Assembly (NCBI GenBank): GCA_028455995.1
Contig: JABELC010000007.1
Span: 930,001-994,000 of the forward strand
Length of the DNA stretch: 64,000 nt
Direction: 5' to 3'
From: Scleromitrula shiraiana
Taxonomy: Eukaryota > Ascomycota > Leotiomycetes > Helotiales > Sclerotiniaceae
In this document: piece after piece, positions 22,631 to 37,000 of the stretch
Layout: the number at the start of each line of letters is the position of its first letter
Position numbering within the stretch: the first letter of the stretch is position 1
Program-made: the position numbers and the translations under genes
The notes under the pieces: model-generated
Told to the model about the DNA's origin: nothing
Databases searched by the model: none
The model's input: only the letters and a program-made list of their open reading frames with translations

Positions 22631-25600
22631 ATGATTTGTATGGAATGATTTGTATGGAAGGATTCTAATTAATTTCATGTAGATGGTGTAACTAATACCA
22701 CTGGTTGATATTCATATCGTCCGTAGTTGCTGATGAAGGAAGCTCGTTGCTGATGAGCTGGGAATTCGCGCTAGATCTATTCCATTTGTGTGGTTTTGGT
22801 ATTGGATGGAGGGATGTGGAGGATTTAGGCTACATGTTTAGAAGAGTGGTGGTGGTGATTGTTGGTTGTATGATGGGTTGGAATGAAATGGAGAGGAGGG
22901 GAGGATGAAGGGGAAAAGAATGGGGTTGGGAAAATATAGTAAAACCTAAGGGGGGGGACAGCGGGAATGAGTAGGGGAGGGGAATTGAATTGAATCGAAC
23001 CGAACAAAGTATAATGTGGGAATAGAGTGGGAGATCAGAATGAGTTGAGGTTGGAGGGAATTTAGAATATGGAACAAAATACGATAGGCAATATAGATGT
23101 GGGATGAAACCTGTTATGGACTATGGATGGAAAATCAGAAATGTTGGATATAGATATAGACAGTACTGAGCTCAAGGAATCATGGTCAAAAAAGAAAAAG
23201 AGAGTAGTAGAATACTAAGTTGTCGGTAGATGGATGTACATATAGATGTATATTCGGGAATGAAAGCAGGAAAAATGTATGAGTATGGTAGGTGTGTGAA
23301 TGTGAGTGAAGCTTGTAAGATAGAAGAACTCTATAAAGATATAGACCTTTCGTTCTGAGGAATAAAGATTGATAAGAGGAAGGAAACAAATTAACAGATT
23401 CAGATAGATATAAAATTGAGTAGTTGGCCGTCAATCTGCTAGTCTAAAATGAACAGTCATACTAATGACGTGAATGAATATAAGATGAGAATTTTGGGAA
23501 ATCAAACATGAATGCATTCTCATGAGTATTCTTAATTCTATTCATTTCTTCTATCAATCTCAAAGTTCTCGGTATGGTATAGGCCTGTCATGAAATTACT
23601 TTTTCTAAGATGTTTTGACTATTTCAAAATCTACAAATACTTATTGCTGCACTCTTGGAGGTGGAGGTTAGGAGAGTGTGGAATATAAAGGTGTAGCGAG
23701 ATGGAACGGGACGGGACGGGACGAGATGATGGGACATGACATGTGAATCAATGCAATTAATTATATTTATTGTGTTGTATGTCTACATCATATAGTTGAA
23801 GGATGTTCCTTGTGTGAACTTAAGCTTCTGTAGGCTGTGCAAGAGCCTTATGAGCAGTTCGTAAACTGAGGTGGATGTGTGGGGTAAGGATGGAATGTGC
23901 GGGTGAGGTGGGTTGAGATAGACGAGATGGCATGACAACACTAGATTGAGCGAACCTGTGTGATTGAGGGGACTTTAGACAGGGTCAAGGTAAACCATGC
24001 TAGAGTACTGATTTCTTGAGTGTAAAGAAATACATGTAAATGCTCGCTTGCATTTGAGTGCATTGAAATTCTCATCTGAATATCATACATGACAAGCCTT
24101 GATGTCTTGTAAGATTATAGTGGCGATGAATGCGATAAAGACGCGAAGATGAGGAAGTCTTTTAATGCAGTGGAACATAAGAAGACAGGATTTAAAATAA
24201 TTTACTATTGAAACTTGAATATCTGGTGGTTTCTCCATCAAGGATCGTAACAGGAGATCTATGTTACACATGGGGCTGGGACAATATTGAACGATCATCA
24301 AGCCCGCGACCTATCTTAGGCAGAAAGAGGTTGTACAAAGCAAAATTATGGGTAGGGATTGGACGATCAATTTGGCTTGGCACATCAATGAGAAACTGTC
24401 AGGCTAACTAGAGTTGAAGAAGTTCAATGCTGTCTCAACTGGCTCAAATGAATATTGGGCAGTGAATAAGGGTCTCTCGGGCTACAGCGTATTTGGGCTT
24501 CCAAATCCTAGTCGGTGATCTCGAAGAAGATTGCAAGTACTATCTTAACGGCGTAAATATCGCAATACTGGCATGCATAAATACTCACATTCGAGACATC
24601 CGGCGGCATTTGTTGGCAGTACTAGCGTACCTCCCATGCCAATAGAATTGTGGAATTAAAACAACTTTGTTCAAAATGTGCCCTGAAGATGAATAGTGAA
24701 GATACAACACAGTGTTTTCTATCAGATCTCTAGATCATCTTGAGGCAATGATCGTATCATCATACGATCTTGATAGAAGTGGCTTGAGATGTAAAATGAA
24801 GAGGGCGATCGATCGGCCGTAGGCACTGGGATTAAAAGCAGGTTTTGGGGTCCGGCATTCAAAAAACTGGTCGAGGCTGCATTACCATGGGGGGGGAAAC
24901 TGAGCATTCCTTGATGCTCATTGCCGTTTCTTCACCGCTGCGAGAGAGCAACATGAATATATCTTTATAGAAAGATAGTAATCTCGTTGAAGAAAATGAC
25001 AGATCAAATCATAAGGAAATCATTGTTATTAAAATAAAATATAAGGGGACCAAAGCCATCGTGGGGAAAGCTCATTCGTCTATTCAGCCTCTTCATGCAA
25101 GCCGCCATGTATGGTATGCATAAAGCTGTCAAAGAAGCTTAACGTGTAACAGCCAAATGATCACGGCAGACATCTCCCGGGCGGATCGGGCGCCCCGGCT
25201 TGGTTGTTTGCTCCTCAATATAGATAAAAGAAGTAGCATACTCTTGATATTGCCAAGTATGCACCTCAACAGCTCCAAACAATCGTATAATTCAAGCCAT
25301 TAAGGTCCAAATCGTATCTTAATCCCACCGACTTTATGCTTTGGCTATCGACGTGCCGAATCGGTCCGTGTTTGAGAACGGGAATGTGTTTTCGGGATGT
25401 TGGGTAGGGCCGTAGTGATGAATTGACGAATCTCTCATATTTTTGATGCCGAGAAGGGGTGAAATGTGCTTCGATACCTGTAGAAGAAAGTGACTATTGA
25501 TTGCATTTCGAGTTGTTTGTTCTTTGTGCCAGGGTCCAAAAAATCAAAATCATATATCGAAGAAAGAATCGGATTATTATCGGATTAAGATCGAGTTACA

Positions 25601-28338
25601 CTGCATGTATCGGGTATTAAGGTGCAAGATTTCTCATTGATTTTTTATGCTTCTATTTCCACTTCCATTCCCCGAATGTTGAGAGTGCTGCAGAGAAGAT
25701 GTGACATATCAAGAATGAGAAACATATAGGATTGTTTTTTTCTTGCTTAAAAATTAATATGAATCTCACCAAATATACGTCAAAGATTGCGGAGTTTAAG
25801 TTGTCAGCACGCACGGGTAGTATAACGGTACACAACCTTATTGTACCCTGTTTGAAGATAACATTTTGTTGCCTCGTGCTTATTCTTGAATCTTGAAGAT
25901 TTTCTGTTAGAAGAAAGCTAGCAGGCTCAATCATTCAATAGCATTCATTTTTGAACCAGTAATTACTTTGCCGAAGATAGCATCGGGCGATTGGAGGTTT
26001 GGGCGAGAATGGCTAAGTTCTTGCATATATATGTAGTAGAGTAGATCGTACATACATCTGCATAATAAATCTGTAGGCTTTGATGATAGTCTTGGCCCAT
26101 TTCTTCTAATTATTAGCTATCCACATTTCTTCTTCCGTATTGACTTTGCGGAAAAGCGACGGGCAAGGCAAGTGAGTAGATTTTTCGAAAATTAAATGCA
26201 TATTGTGGTTGAAAGTATGGTGGTCCTTGCAGGTGGTGTAGAAAATAGGCGTGCGGCGTAGCTACTTCAGTGGGGAAATCCCTGTGAGAAAGTCTGGACC
26301 ACCTACTGAACCCCCGTATCATTTCAATGAACTCCCCACCGTCTTCCACGGAAGACTAATAGCGGTTGATTAATAACGTTGATACCGGCCGCTCCTATCA
26401 AAATATGTCATCTTTTCCATAGAAGCACTTGGGTGTTGAAAGGAAGTCGGCAATGATGAAATGACTTCATATACCGCTAATCGAATTAGGCCATATACGA
26501 ATACCATGTTTGCTTTACCTTGCTAGGGAATTTACATTAGGAGAGTGTTACTATACTCGGTGACTTTCATCCGAAGAGTCTTCATTTGGTCATCTAGCAG
26601 TAGTCAAATAGGAAGTATTTCCTTCCCTGCATTTAATGGCTTTTCGGCCCACGACAGTTTTGGGGGCTTAAATCCTCCTTACATGCGCCTTTTTGCCTTG
26701 CCCCGCCTCATCCATGGGTCTAAAATATAACCCCTAGTAAAGCCTCTTGTTGGTCGGATATGAGTCTAGCTTTTGTGTAACTATTCGCGCCTGTTTCGTA
26801 ATCAAAGGCAATCATTTTTGCTTCGAACGCCTCGTGTTTGCATTTTGTTGGATGGCTACGATGGCTTCCATGAATTGTAACCAGTGTTCAATAAACGTCC
26901 CGTTTCATCCTTGATCCATACTTCAATTTTAAGGTACACAAAGTATCTCAGCGCTTAACCAGATTCTGGGGATTTCCCCTCACAAGAACAGCTACTTCTG
27001 TGCTACTTATACACGTTCTTGCATGAAAGTTGTATTTGTACCAAACTAATACATCCAACAAGGAGAGATGACATGAGAGGATCCATTAATGTACATATTG
27101 TTGCTTCACTCAGCCTACTGCCTATTTTGCTCAACCGTGCATAACGGTGTGACATTTATGTTGGTTTAGACCTTTGATCTACGTACTTTGATTAGCTGTG
27201 CATAAGTACATGAACCGTATTCTTGGTAAGATGTCAATCACATGATACTTTATGACTTTTAGGCCTACTCTGCTGAATTAATCGGAAAGAATAGGATATA
27301 TCGAAGTAGTATGAAGAACTGAGGTGATAGGACTACAAGAACAATGATATATTGATGAAGCTTGAGAGTTGAGGCGGAAAGAAATGTACCAATCAAAGCG
27401 CGCGGTAGCTTTAGAGAAGCGCAGAGTGATGCTGCAAGAAGTCTACTAAAAGAATAGTAATAACGGCAAAATATCTTCAATATCTAGCAGAGAAGGCGGT
27501 AATTGCGGATTGTGAATTATGTATGCATAATCATCTTTTATACAGCACTGGCTTATGACATGGGTTAAAGATGTGAATTATGATAAGTTCTCTTTGCTGC
27601 CCGAGCACCTAAGCCGATATCCTTGGCTTTGGCTTTCATTAAATTCTTCAACACTGCATAACCTTTTATGTATACGTAGCTTGAAATCTAGACCAATATT
27701 ACATCATTTTCCAATAGAATCGATGAATACGTTCAAAAAGCATCTGAATAACAGCAGAGAATTTGAAAACTTAAAAGACAGATATATGTCAGTTCATGCC
27801 TGTAGAGCTCGAAAACAACCCCCCAGTAAGCCACAGACCTGCCGGTCTTAAAATGACCAATAGTTCTTGTACCTTGGCCGCAGTTACCATACTGTCGGTA
27901 TTTGAGCATACTACCAAATATAGTTTACCTCCGAATGTTTAAATTGATTAGAAATAGTCGTATCTAAACGATATAAGCATAAAGTGAGACCTCATAATTC
28001 AAAGACAAGATAACCACTGGGCAAGAATTACAATGCATGTCCTTGTTGTGGTGAAGGGGTGCAATGCATCGCTCTCCCTATGAGTATACTGCCTGTGATA
28101 GTTCGGCATTCCTAACTATACCTCTCTTCGATGTTACACCGAACTTGAGTTGGTGGATTGTTGGATATCTTGCCCATAGGGCGTGGCTTATTATATATAT
28201 CCATAAAGTCTAACTTTGTTGAAACTATACTTCTATCTTTCTGTCTATCAAAAACTGGAACTTTTTCGAGTCAGTAAACGCATTAGAACTCGACATTCTA
28301 CTCGATATCAATTTTCAACCCCATCTTCGGCATTAATC

Positions 28339-29527
28339 ATGAGAATGGATTATTCTCGAAGAAACTCATCCCCAATGGACATCGCATCTATTATCAACAA
28401 CCCTACGGATGTTGATTCCCATAGTAAGATGGACATCGTTATAATTCTTAATCCTAAGGGCGTTGAGACACATGACGAACAAGACAACGACACTCAAAAC
28501 ATCAAGTCCGAGCTCGTCCACGAACCCTCCTATTATATAAAGCAACCTACACCAAATAGTACTGACAGTACGAATGCTATTCAACGCTATCAAGGGCAAC
28601 TAGCTACCTTGGAATCCCTGAATCTTGCTCGTCTCGATCACAAACTTCCTAGGGCTCACTTGCCACTGCCCCCAACTCGTCATCGAACTCTCACTTTGAA
28701 CCAGCTACCAGCTGTGACCCATGATGGGTATATACTACCTTATTCAACTCCCAACCTTTATGGAGATCAAAAGAATCACTTAGAACAACGGCATTCATCA
28801 CGCTCGTCTCGACGTCGATCACATCCCATCCCTCACCAAAGAAATCATCTAAATGATCGCCATTCTTCTCTTTCGCCACGTCTATCATATCGTCACCAGC
28901 CTTCAAGGCCGCCTAGAGCTCATAGCAATAAAGCCTACAACGATGAAGAGATCGATTTCATCCGATACCACAAGGAAGATCTAAAATGTCCTTGGAAGAA
29001 AGTCCTGCAACATTTTAGAAATAACTTCCCTAATCGCTCTCGGGACTCGGAGGATTGCCTTTCATCTAGGTACTATAGGGATAATAAGATAAAGATGTAT
29101 GATGAGGATAGGAGAGCTGTTAAGGACGATAATGGTAAAGTGAGGTTTCTTTCAGCAAAGGTTCGAATGCGTGGTACACCAGAAGGAAAGAAAGAGGCAA
29201 TCCCATATACTCTTGTTAAAGTACACCCTGAAAGGGCTAGAAACTATAGTTGGGTCAAAGAGGCCCATAAGGGAGAAGCAAGGAAGCTTGCCTTGGAGAT
29301 GGATCCTGTTGAACGAGGTATGTCATCTAATGCAATCTCACTATGTGTTGAATAAGAGACTAATCATGTTGATAGAAATTCAACTTTCCTGGAAGGTTCA
29401 AAAGCTACGAGGTGAACAGAACGAAAATGAAATCATCTTTACAAGAGAAGGTTCTTTATGTTCAACTATTTCCGATCATTCTGCATCTACAACTAGCAGT
29501 ACAACCTCACATGTCGCTTCCTTTTGA
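28339..29527 (+). CDS. SANT/Myb-like putative DNA-binding protein
   Basis: Predicted exons are 28339-29317 and 29376-29527 (58-nt intron, GTATGT donor, GATAG acceptor), giving 376 aa. I chose the ATG at 28339 because it precedes MDYSRRNSSPMDIASIINNP, a start like that of many fungal regulators. An in-frame ATG 41 codons upstream (28216) is the alternative. Residues about 105-200 are rich in Arg, Ser, His and Pro. A helix-rich segment at about 200-260 (DEEIDFIRYHKEDLKCPWKK, then NNFPNRS and SSRYYRDNK) has the spaced tryptophan and aromatic residues of a SANT/Myb-like helix-turn-helix domain. The C-terminus is Ser/Thr-rich. No target is known. It stands alone between two large gene-free spacers. 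Confidence 0.72.
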
Positions 29528-32500
29528 GTTTGACTCTCTTCAGCTCGTCGCTACCCACAAACTTGTTCAAGAAAGGGCTGCATACAAGAAACACTTGAGT
29601 CTAGATATTGGAGTGCGGAGTTTGGGGTCGGAAAATAGCCACTGTCTAGATGTTGGTCATTGTTTTATCATTTGATTTATTGTTATCTTGGTTGGTTTTT
29701 ATTGGGTGGGAACACTTTTACTATATTATTGCAATTGCATGAGAAATTATAAAGTGATTGCACCATTAATTTCCTGCGTGTTCATTGTGTGATACCTTTT
29801 GACTTGCGTAAGATCTGTTTAATCCGAGTCTTTGCTGAACTGCCAAAGGCTCTGATAATATCTTCATACGGCCATTATCAATCATAATAGAACTAATAAA
29901 TGGATACCGGCTATTTTCTTCCTACCAATACTTTTTATGGTTCTAACCTGGTCTGAGTTTGAGTATGTCGTGCTGACTATTTTCAATATCGTGATTAACG
30001 CACTTCAGGAGAACCGATTGCCAATACTGCTAGATAACTTCCAATAAATTCGTAGGCTAATGATCTAAGATTTAATGATTCACGTGTATATATCTTGTTA
30101 GACTTCAAGTTAATCTCGCTTTGGGTCCCAAAAGGGATATTATTTTAAATAGCAACTATTGACCCAAAGAAACGGATATTAGAAACAAGTTTTCATTACT
30201 CTTTAGTCTATGTAATTATCATCATGTAACCAACAGCCAACACTCTGGCACCACTTGGGCTCAGGGAATTTAAGGCCCATTTCACTGCCCACAATCTCCA
30301 AAATCGGTGAGTTTGTGCGGTTGCATGCGAATCACTTACTATCCCCAGATTCAATTCCTTTAGCATTCCTTGATACATTTAATCAAACGCTTGGCTACTT
30401 CCACATCATCAAGATAAGGACCCCAACAATGATTCATTCCACAAATGCCCCTATCTGGTCCAGGATCACCAGCCAAACTTGATATCTACAAATGATTTCC
30501 TCCACTACTTTCATCAAGCGATGTCACAGCCATAAATGCTGTACAACGACACAAATTCGCGACCCAATAGTAGATATTAATTCAAATGCCGATTTCACAT
30601 CAATATCCATATGGAGATAGATACGAGTCTCCTGCGCAATTCATGCAAGACTCATCTGTATTCCGGCAACAAGCAAATGTAGTTTGATATGGATTTCTGT
30701 TCACTCCCAATGTACATACTCATCAAGACCCTCACCGAAACTCTCTCTATACTGTCACATAAGATTCCCTATTCAATCACCGACACTCGTATGAAGCTAT
30801 GCATTACAACATAAGTGCCGCAGTCTAGAAATTCCAAAAACTGCAATCCTACTGCATGAATACTCTCCAACATGTTAGCAAGGCATTCCAAATTTTCATT
30901 ACCGTGCCACAATTTCTCTTCAAACCTCAGCCTTTCAAAAGTAAAGAATAGAAACAACGCAAGACTGTTCATTGGGGACTTGACATACAGGCCTTTCCCT
31001 ACACCAACACTCAAGATGATCTCTCACAACTACGCGAGTCCCAAATGCCCATTTCTTTTTCTCAGTTGGAAATTCCTGATTGGACATACATCCTAGTGCT
31101 GATGTTACAGACAACTCAGCATTTGTGTTCAGTCCACGCAATTAGGGGGCCCGAGTCATTACTTTTGCGTAGACTTCAGCTGAGGTAATTTTATCTTTTT
31201 TAGAAGACTTATGTGTTATATAACATAATCAGTTTGAAATATATTGGGGCTTTATTTTTACTTCAATCGACCTTTAGGGTATATATGAGAGCTCAGACTG
31301 GGCAATATGACTGAGGATTCACTTGACAGGGGATCATACTAGTAGACCGTGTACGGACCGAACTCTCCATTTCGACTATCCTTCCGCGTTCGGAGAACTA
31401 CATCGGTACGATTTTCAGATGAGGTCAAATTACTTATTCGGTATATGTGATACCGAAGATATCTCATTATCTAATTTGGTGCTACTTATACAAGCATACA
31501 ACACTACTATTAGTGAGTAAAATTAGGTAATTTATAAGATTGCACTGCCTAGTCTTCTCAGTATCAGTTCAGAGGTTAAAATTCGACGGCAATTGTGAAG
31601 TCTTTCGAGCTATTGATACCAACACTTAAGAGCATGCAAAGCCAGAGTCCTGGACATATGTTCTCTACTCAGCAAACGTGTACCAAGTTTGAAGCGCAAT
31701 AATTTCAAATAGCATCCATGTCTCTTCCGCAAGCATGAATCCAACTATCTATTTGCGAATCATTGGTGCCATATCTTACAGTCATTGGTAACCCGTGCCA
31801 GAGATTCGGATTAGGATTGGCATGTTACTAATGGACTAACTAGTTATTACCAGGAACTGTGATTATCCAGCCGACTATGAAATTGTTAAGATGGATTTAA
31901 AAGTATCTGCTGACCTGACTATGCAGTTTGAACAACCTTGTTGGACTGGATGGACAATCAAGATGTGATGGCGGCGTAGTAACGAGTTTAGGTTTTGATC
32001 TGCCTCATATAGAGGACAGTGACAGTGATGCCAGCTATTCAGCCCAGATATGCTGTAATATGGCTGAGCATATTCACATAGCAAGTCTCATAACTAATTA
32101 TGAGTCTTTCAACTGGGTTATATGCCTCTAATACTGTTTAGGCAATAAGACATGAATTTGTTCTTTCATAGGCACAATATACTTGCTTTTATGAATAGTG
32201 AATCTGAAAATGCACAAATTTGCATACATACAAGCATTGGCAAATTATGAAACTGTGACAGAGTTATCTCAAGGCTTCTTGGCTGGTGAATGTGACAGGT
32301 TCAATTACTACCAGTAAAAAATTGCCAGACATATTCGAAATTTCACATTCAGAACAACCTTTTCCACCAGCCTTCACTGGCACAAAACTGGCAGTTCATC
32401 AACTGTGATTAGATTCCTAGGCTTGTGACCATGGATTGCCAACGGCCAGGTCCGCAGAGCAAAGTAAAGCCCAAAACACATTCAACAGACAGAAAAGAAT

Positions 32501-34095
32501 TTAGCCCCCTTGTCATCGTTACTTGTTCATCACTGGTATCCATATTCATCACCGTATTTAGGACACATTCAAGCAAATACCTCGAGACTTGACTGGAAGT
32601 TGGAGATTACAAGTCGGGCCTCCCCTCACTTTAATTCAACAACTTGATATGGCTCGTTTGCCCAAGCTTTCGCTGAAAGCCTCGTCACAACAATAGTTTC
32701 TACCGATTGTTTTATCTCGTGTTGCAGGTGAATCCCAAAGTACTGCGGTTCCTAGATATAACATAGTGTGGTAAGTGAAATGGCAACGCTAGCAATTCTT
32801 CCCTCCTCTTTCTCTGCAACACTTGACTCACTTTCACCACAAACAATAGCTGATATCATAAATAACCTCAATGTCCTATCTAGATGTCATTCCTCTTTCT
32901 CTGAAGTCCATTATTTATTCGTCTTATTTACGATTCCACCACGATTCCAAATTTGAATCAATGAACCTCACCCCCGCACATGAGCCATGCGAGAAAGAAT
33001 CTGGATGAAAATATATCAAGTTGATGGATGGATAGCTCTCCCCAGGCAGACTGATGTTCTATATACATGTTGGGATACTAGAGATATTGAAGTAAGATGT
33101 GATCGGTGGATTCATACACATGCTAGCATGGGAAGACCGAAAGGTTAAGATCCACAACTCGTTAAGGAGTTAGCTGTATAGTTTCACCTCACTGTATGAG
33201 TGAGATGTTATTGTTTCTATACTTGAGAATTAGATACTGAACCAAGTCACGATTTCTATATTGACTATTTAATCCCATCTCATCTTAAATGCTAAGTTGG
33301 CAGAAGTTCTATAATCGAACTAAAACCTTACTTGACTGCGGCAAAAATATGAATGAGGTAAACTTCAGATTGTTCCTGTAGTTATCTGGGTATCTTTATC
33401 CAGTTTAAACTATGTTAAATGCTAAATCTCTCTCTTATTTAAAAACATCTCAAGTTGAAGTTTATTAGATTCTCAAAATATATTGCCATTAGCATCAGTT
33501 CCGAAATGATACCCTGATTAGTGCTGTTCTATCACTAGTCTAGTCCATCGAAATATATTTCATCTCATAAGATATAAACTTAATGATGTGTATGTATCTT
33601 CACAAAATAAGAATTATATAGAACTAATCTTCTCTCATGAGCTCATCAAGCATAAAACTTGCATCATTACATCATGACGAAGTTGTATTCACCTAAAATT
33701 AGTATGTATTCGTGAATTAGACAATGGCTTTACTAAAATATTTCTGCTACGTGGTCATAAAATATAGGATAATAACTGTCTAGTTGTTATCAAAGAAACA
33801 GAAGCAGATCAACAGCTTCATTAAAAATATTGGATTTAGATTGTCCAAGAACACAGAGCAATAATTTTTAGTCACCAGATGGAAGTCAAATAATGATATG
33901 AATTGACAGATTTAGTTCGTTAGTTCATGCCGTCCAGTCTAGATCATGAGTGAATAGTTCATGATTTCTCATTCCCAAACTAGTTCCAAACGAATCCTTG
34001 AATATAATCTCATCTCAGATCCAAATTCTTCATAACCCACCTTATGAACATGAGAACGAATCCATAATATTAATATAATTCAAAAGCATACCAGA
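29528..34095. other. 4.6 kb spacer without recognisable genes
   Basis: AT-rich sequence with open frames no longer than about 80 codons, none resembling a known family. I found no microsatellite arrays and none of the repeat cores seen elsewhere in the window. Confidence 0.55.
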
Positions 34096-37000
34096 CTAAA
34101 TCCGGCACAAATGCTTCCAAATCGGTTCTTCCAGAACCTCCATATATCTCCAACAAATATCAACCTTACAAACAGAACACCTACCATAATCACCCTTCCC
34201 ATCTACCGCAATCTTGCACTCCGGGCAAGGTTTTAATCCAACTTCTTCCATATATCGAGTCACAGGTCTATCTACCTCCTTCTTCCAATCACTACAGCAT
34301 ATATCATGAGAGGGTGTGCTACAATTCGTACAAATATCCATAAAGCACAACGAGCAATTATGCCACTGTGCAAAGTCTCCACCCATAGTTGGTTGATATA
34401 GATTTGCACAGTTGGGAATTGGACAGTACCGGATACTCGAGGAGTGCGTCTTGATATAAAAGTCAGCTGAGCGCTGCAGCAGTGCTTCGAGTTTCTGGTG
34501 TGGCAAAAATAATTGCATTTCTTTGGTGGTAAATGAGTGCTGGCAATATGAACGATGTGAGATTTTACCGATGCAGGAGAAAGGTGTTGATCCGTCGTGA
34601 GAATCTGCTGCGTGCTCGAAACAGATTTTGCAGTATTTGTGACCGCAGGATATGATGTAAAGGTTGTCTGGTTCGTTGAAACAGACGACACAATATGAGG
34701 ACCGCAAGTAGCAATTTGGATGCTGTGGAATATTGCGGCTGTAGATACGGTCTTTACCTTTGGCTCTTACGACATATTGCTCAATAATCATTTTGATATA
34801 CTGTTCCATGCGTAAATGATAGATCTTCTGCTGTATTCTCGATTGCACAGATTTTAGGGCATTTGGAGAGGAACCATCGTGATAGGCCATGAGTTCACGC
34901 GTGCGTCGATTGATAGATATATAGATCTTATTGCCGACTCCAGTCATCAGGTCTTGCAGGAACGATTCCGCTTCAGTCTTATAAAAGAACTCATGCCAAA
35001 ATATAACATTGTTATGAAGCAACGGCTCCCCATGAAGAAGACGATCTAACCTGTGTTTAATCCCAGTAACTTGTAGCTCATTCGCGATACCCTTATGCCC
35101 AGTAAATGCGACTCTTTGGGATAATCCAAGAGGGCTATCTGTAGGAGGCTCAATGATAAATTTGCTATCTTCGCGATTTTCATGGGCCCCTGATTTCTGA
35201 AAACGTAATCGTGAACCTAAAGCCTCGATAATAGCTGCGGGAACCTCATAAACGATAGAGACTATGCAACTCTCACAGAGACCACGTCGGGTTACCCATG
35301 AACTACCTGGTACTAGAGCAAGTAATGTGGCGTTACTAATCTGGTCGTAATGTATATGAAAGGCAAATCCGCCCGGAAGACGTTGATATAGAAATATTTG
35401 GCAAGCACCGAAGCTAGACGCAAAGTTTTCCATTTCTCGAGTAGCGAGGTCAATATCTATGCCAGCTTGGTAACGTTCTACCTGACAACCATGGATTCTA
35501 TGACTAAAGACTGTAATCAGTATATATTGTACACCTCTGTCAGAAAAAGCACGTACTCGATCACAGGTCTGAACTTCAACCAGCTCGTGGTAAAACTAAC
35601 GCCATTGAGTAAAGTAGAATTGAACTTCGCGTTATATTTAGGAGAGGCTCTTTCATCGTAAAGTCTAAAATCTGCGTCGAATTCAAGAATGCCGCCTCCG
35701 TAATTCACGATCCTTGTGACAGATATGGATACTAGACCTGGGGCTGAAGGATCAAAGACTGATTCGAGATAGGTCGAAAGAGGCTTTAAACAATATGTTC
35801 TAGCACCCAGTACCTTGACCGAGACGAGGCTAGGTTTCAGGTTGATGTTCAAAACTTTTCCTCCAGATGTGTATACTACTGTAGCTCCTCCTATAAGCTC
35901 TCTTGTGATGGTATTGCTGATTGAGGTTGTGGTCCATTTATGTTGTAGAGAACTTGCGAAGTCTGGCTTTATCATATCCTGGAGATTGTTAGATTTTTTT
36001 CAACGGATGCATGATGGACGTGTTAGAGACTTACAAAAGGTTCAATGTCGTGACCATCAGATCGGTAGATAATGTTGGTGATGTCCAAGAATTCTGAGCC
36101 AGGTACGAACGAACGATCTATCATATCAGGCAGTGGTACAGATATGGTGGAACCCGTAGGACAATTCCTAGATATCGAACGCACAAGCGACGAGTCCGCT
36201 ATAGTACTGCTACCAGCTTTACGTCCCAAGGAACTCTCGTTAGGTGGCGATAGTTTGGTTGGAGTAATGCTGTTTACAGCTGTTGAATCATCAGAATCTG
36301 AACTCACCGAAGCCGGCGGTAAGCCACTAGTAGTACCAGCTATAGGAACCAGATTCTCTGATGGGAAACAATCCGGTTCCAGGGCCATTAAACGTATGGA
36401 AGAGAAAATCTTACCGTTGACTTTCACGGCAGCATCTATTTTATCAAAGCTCGAGGCAAACATTGAAGTTGACTCCTGTCCATCGAGCTTTTCCTGAGTA
36501 GACTCGCCAGCAATCTCAGTATTAGCTGCAGTGTCGACAGACTCCAAAGATAGCAATCCAACTCTTCCACTTCCTGCAGCCAGACCTTTAAACACAGATA
36601 TCAAATCCGCAGAGGAAATGAGCGTTTCAATAGAATCCATACCCTCAGCGAATGTAGCAAGACTCGAATCGATGACAATCGTTCTTTTGTCAGTGATCGC
36701 TTCAGTATCAGCGACAAGTTTAGCAAAGATCGATGAAGACGATCTAATATCTCCAGTCCTGGCAGTAAATTTCACAGGAAAGAAGGGTATCGAAGATAGC
36801 AACATGTTAATAGAATTCATACCACCAGCAAGTATAGAAAAGCTCGGATTCTCGACAGGAGTCGTTTTCTTTATTCTCTCATCTTGAGCCGTAGATTCAC
36901 TGTTGGTAGCCGAGATCGGAGAAGACAGTTTGGGAGTTTCAGATTTAATAGTAGCGTCCACAGTGAATAGAGGTATAGAAGATAACAACGCATCGATGGG

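Larger units (their letters stand above)
21555..28338. other. 6.8 kb spacer without recognisable genes
   Basis: The first 2 kb is purine-rich on the plus strand and carries (GATA)n 21587-21626, a TA run near 22066-22082, and a long (GGAT)n array 22570-22630. From 23.5 to 28.2 kb it is ordinary AT-rich sequence with only short open frames and no recognisable protein, tRNA or rRNA. A GC-rich palindromic patch stands out at 25176-25198. The final part should hold the promoter of the SANT-like gene. Confidence 0.6.

Noticed and set aside
23700..28200. Hidden protein gene in the large spacer
   Set aside because: I tried to link the short frames with splice signals but found no family-like sequence; long non-coding RNA cannot be judged from sequence alone.
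32768..32956. 62-codon frame in the 29.5-34.1 kb spacer
   Set aside because: Short, no domain, no conserved start context.
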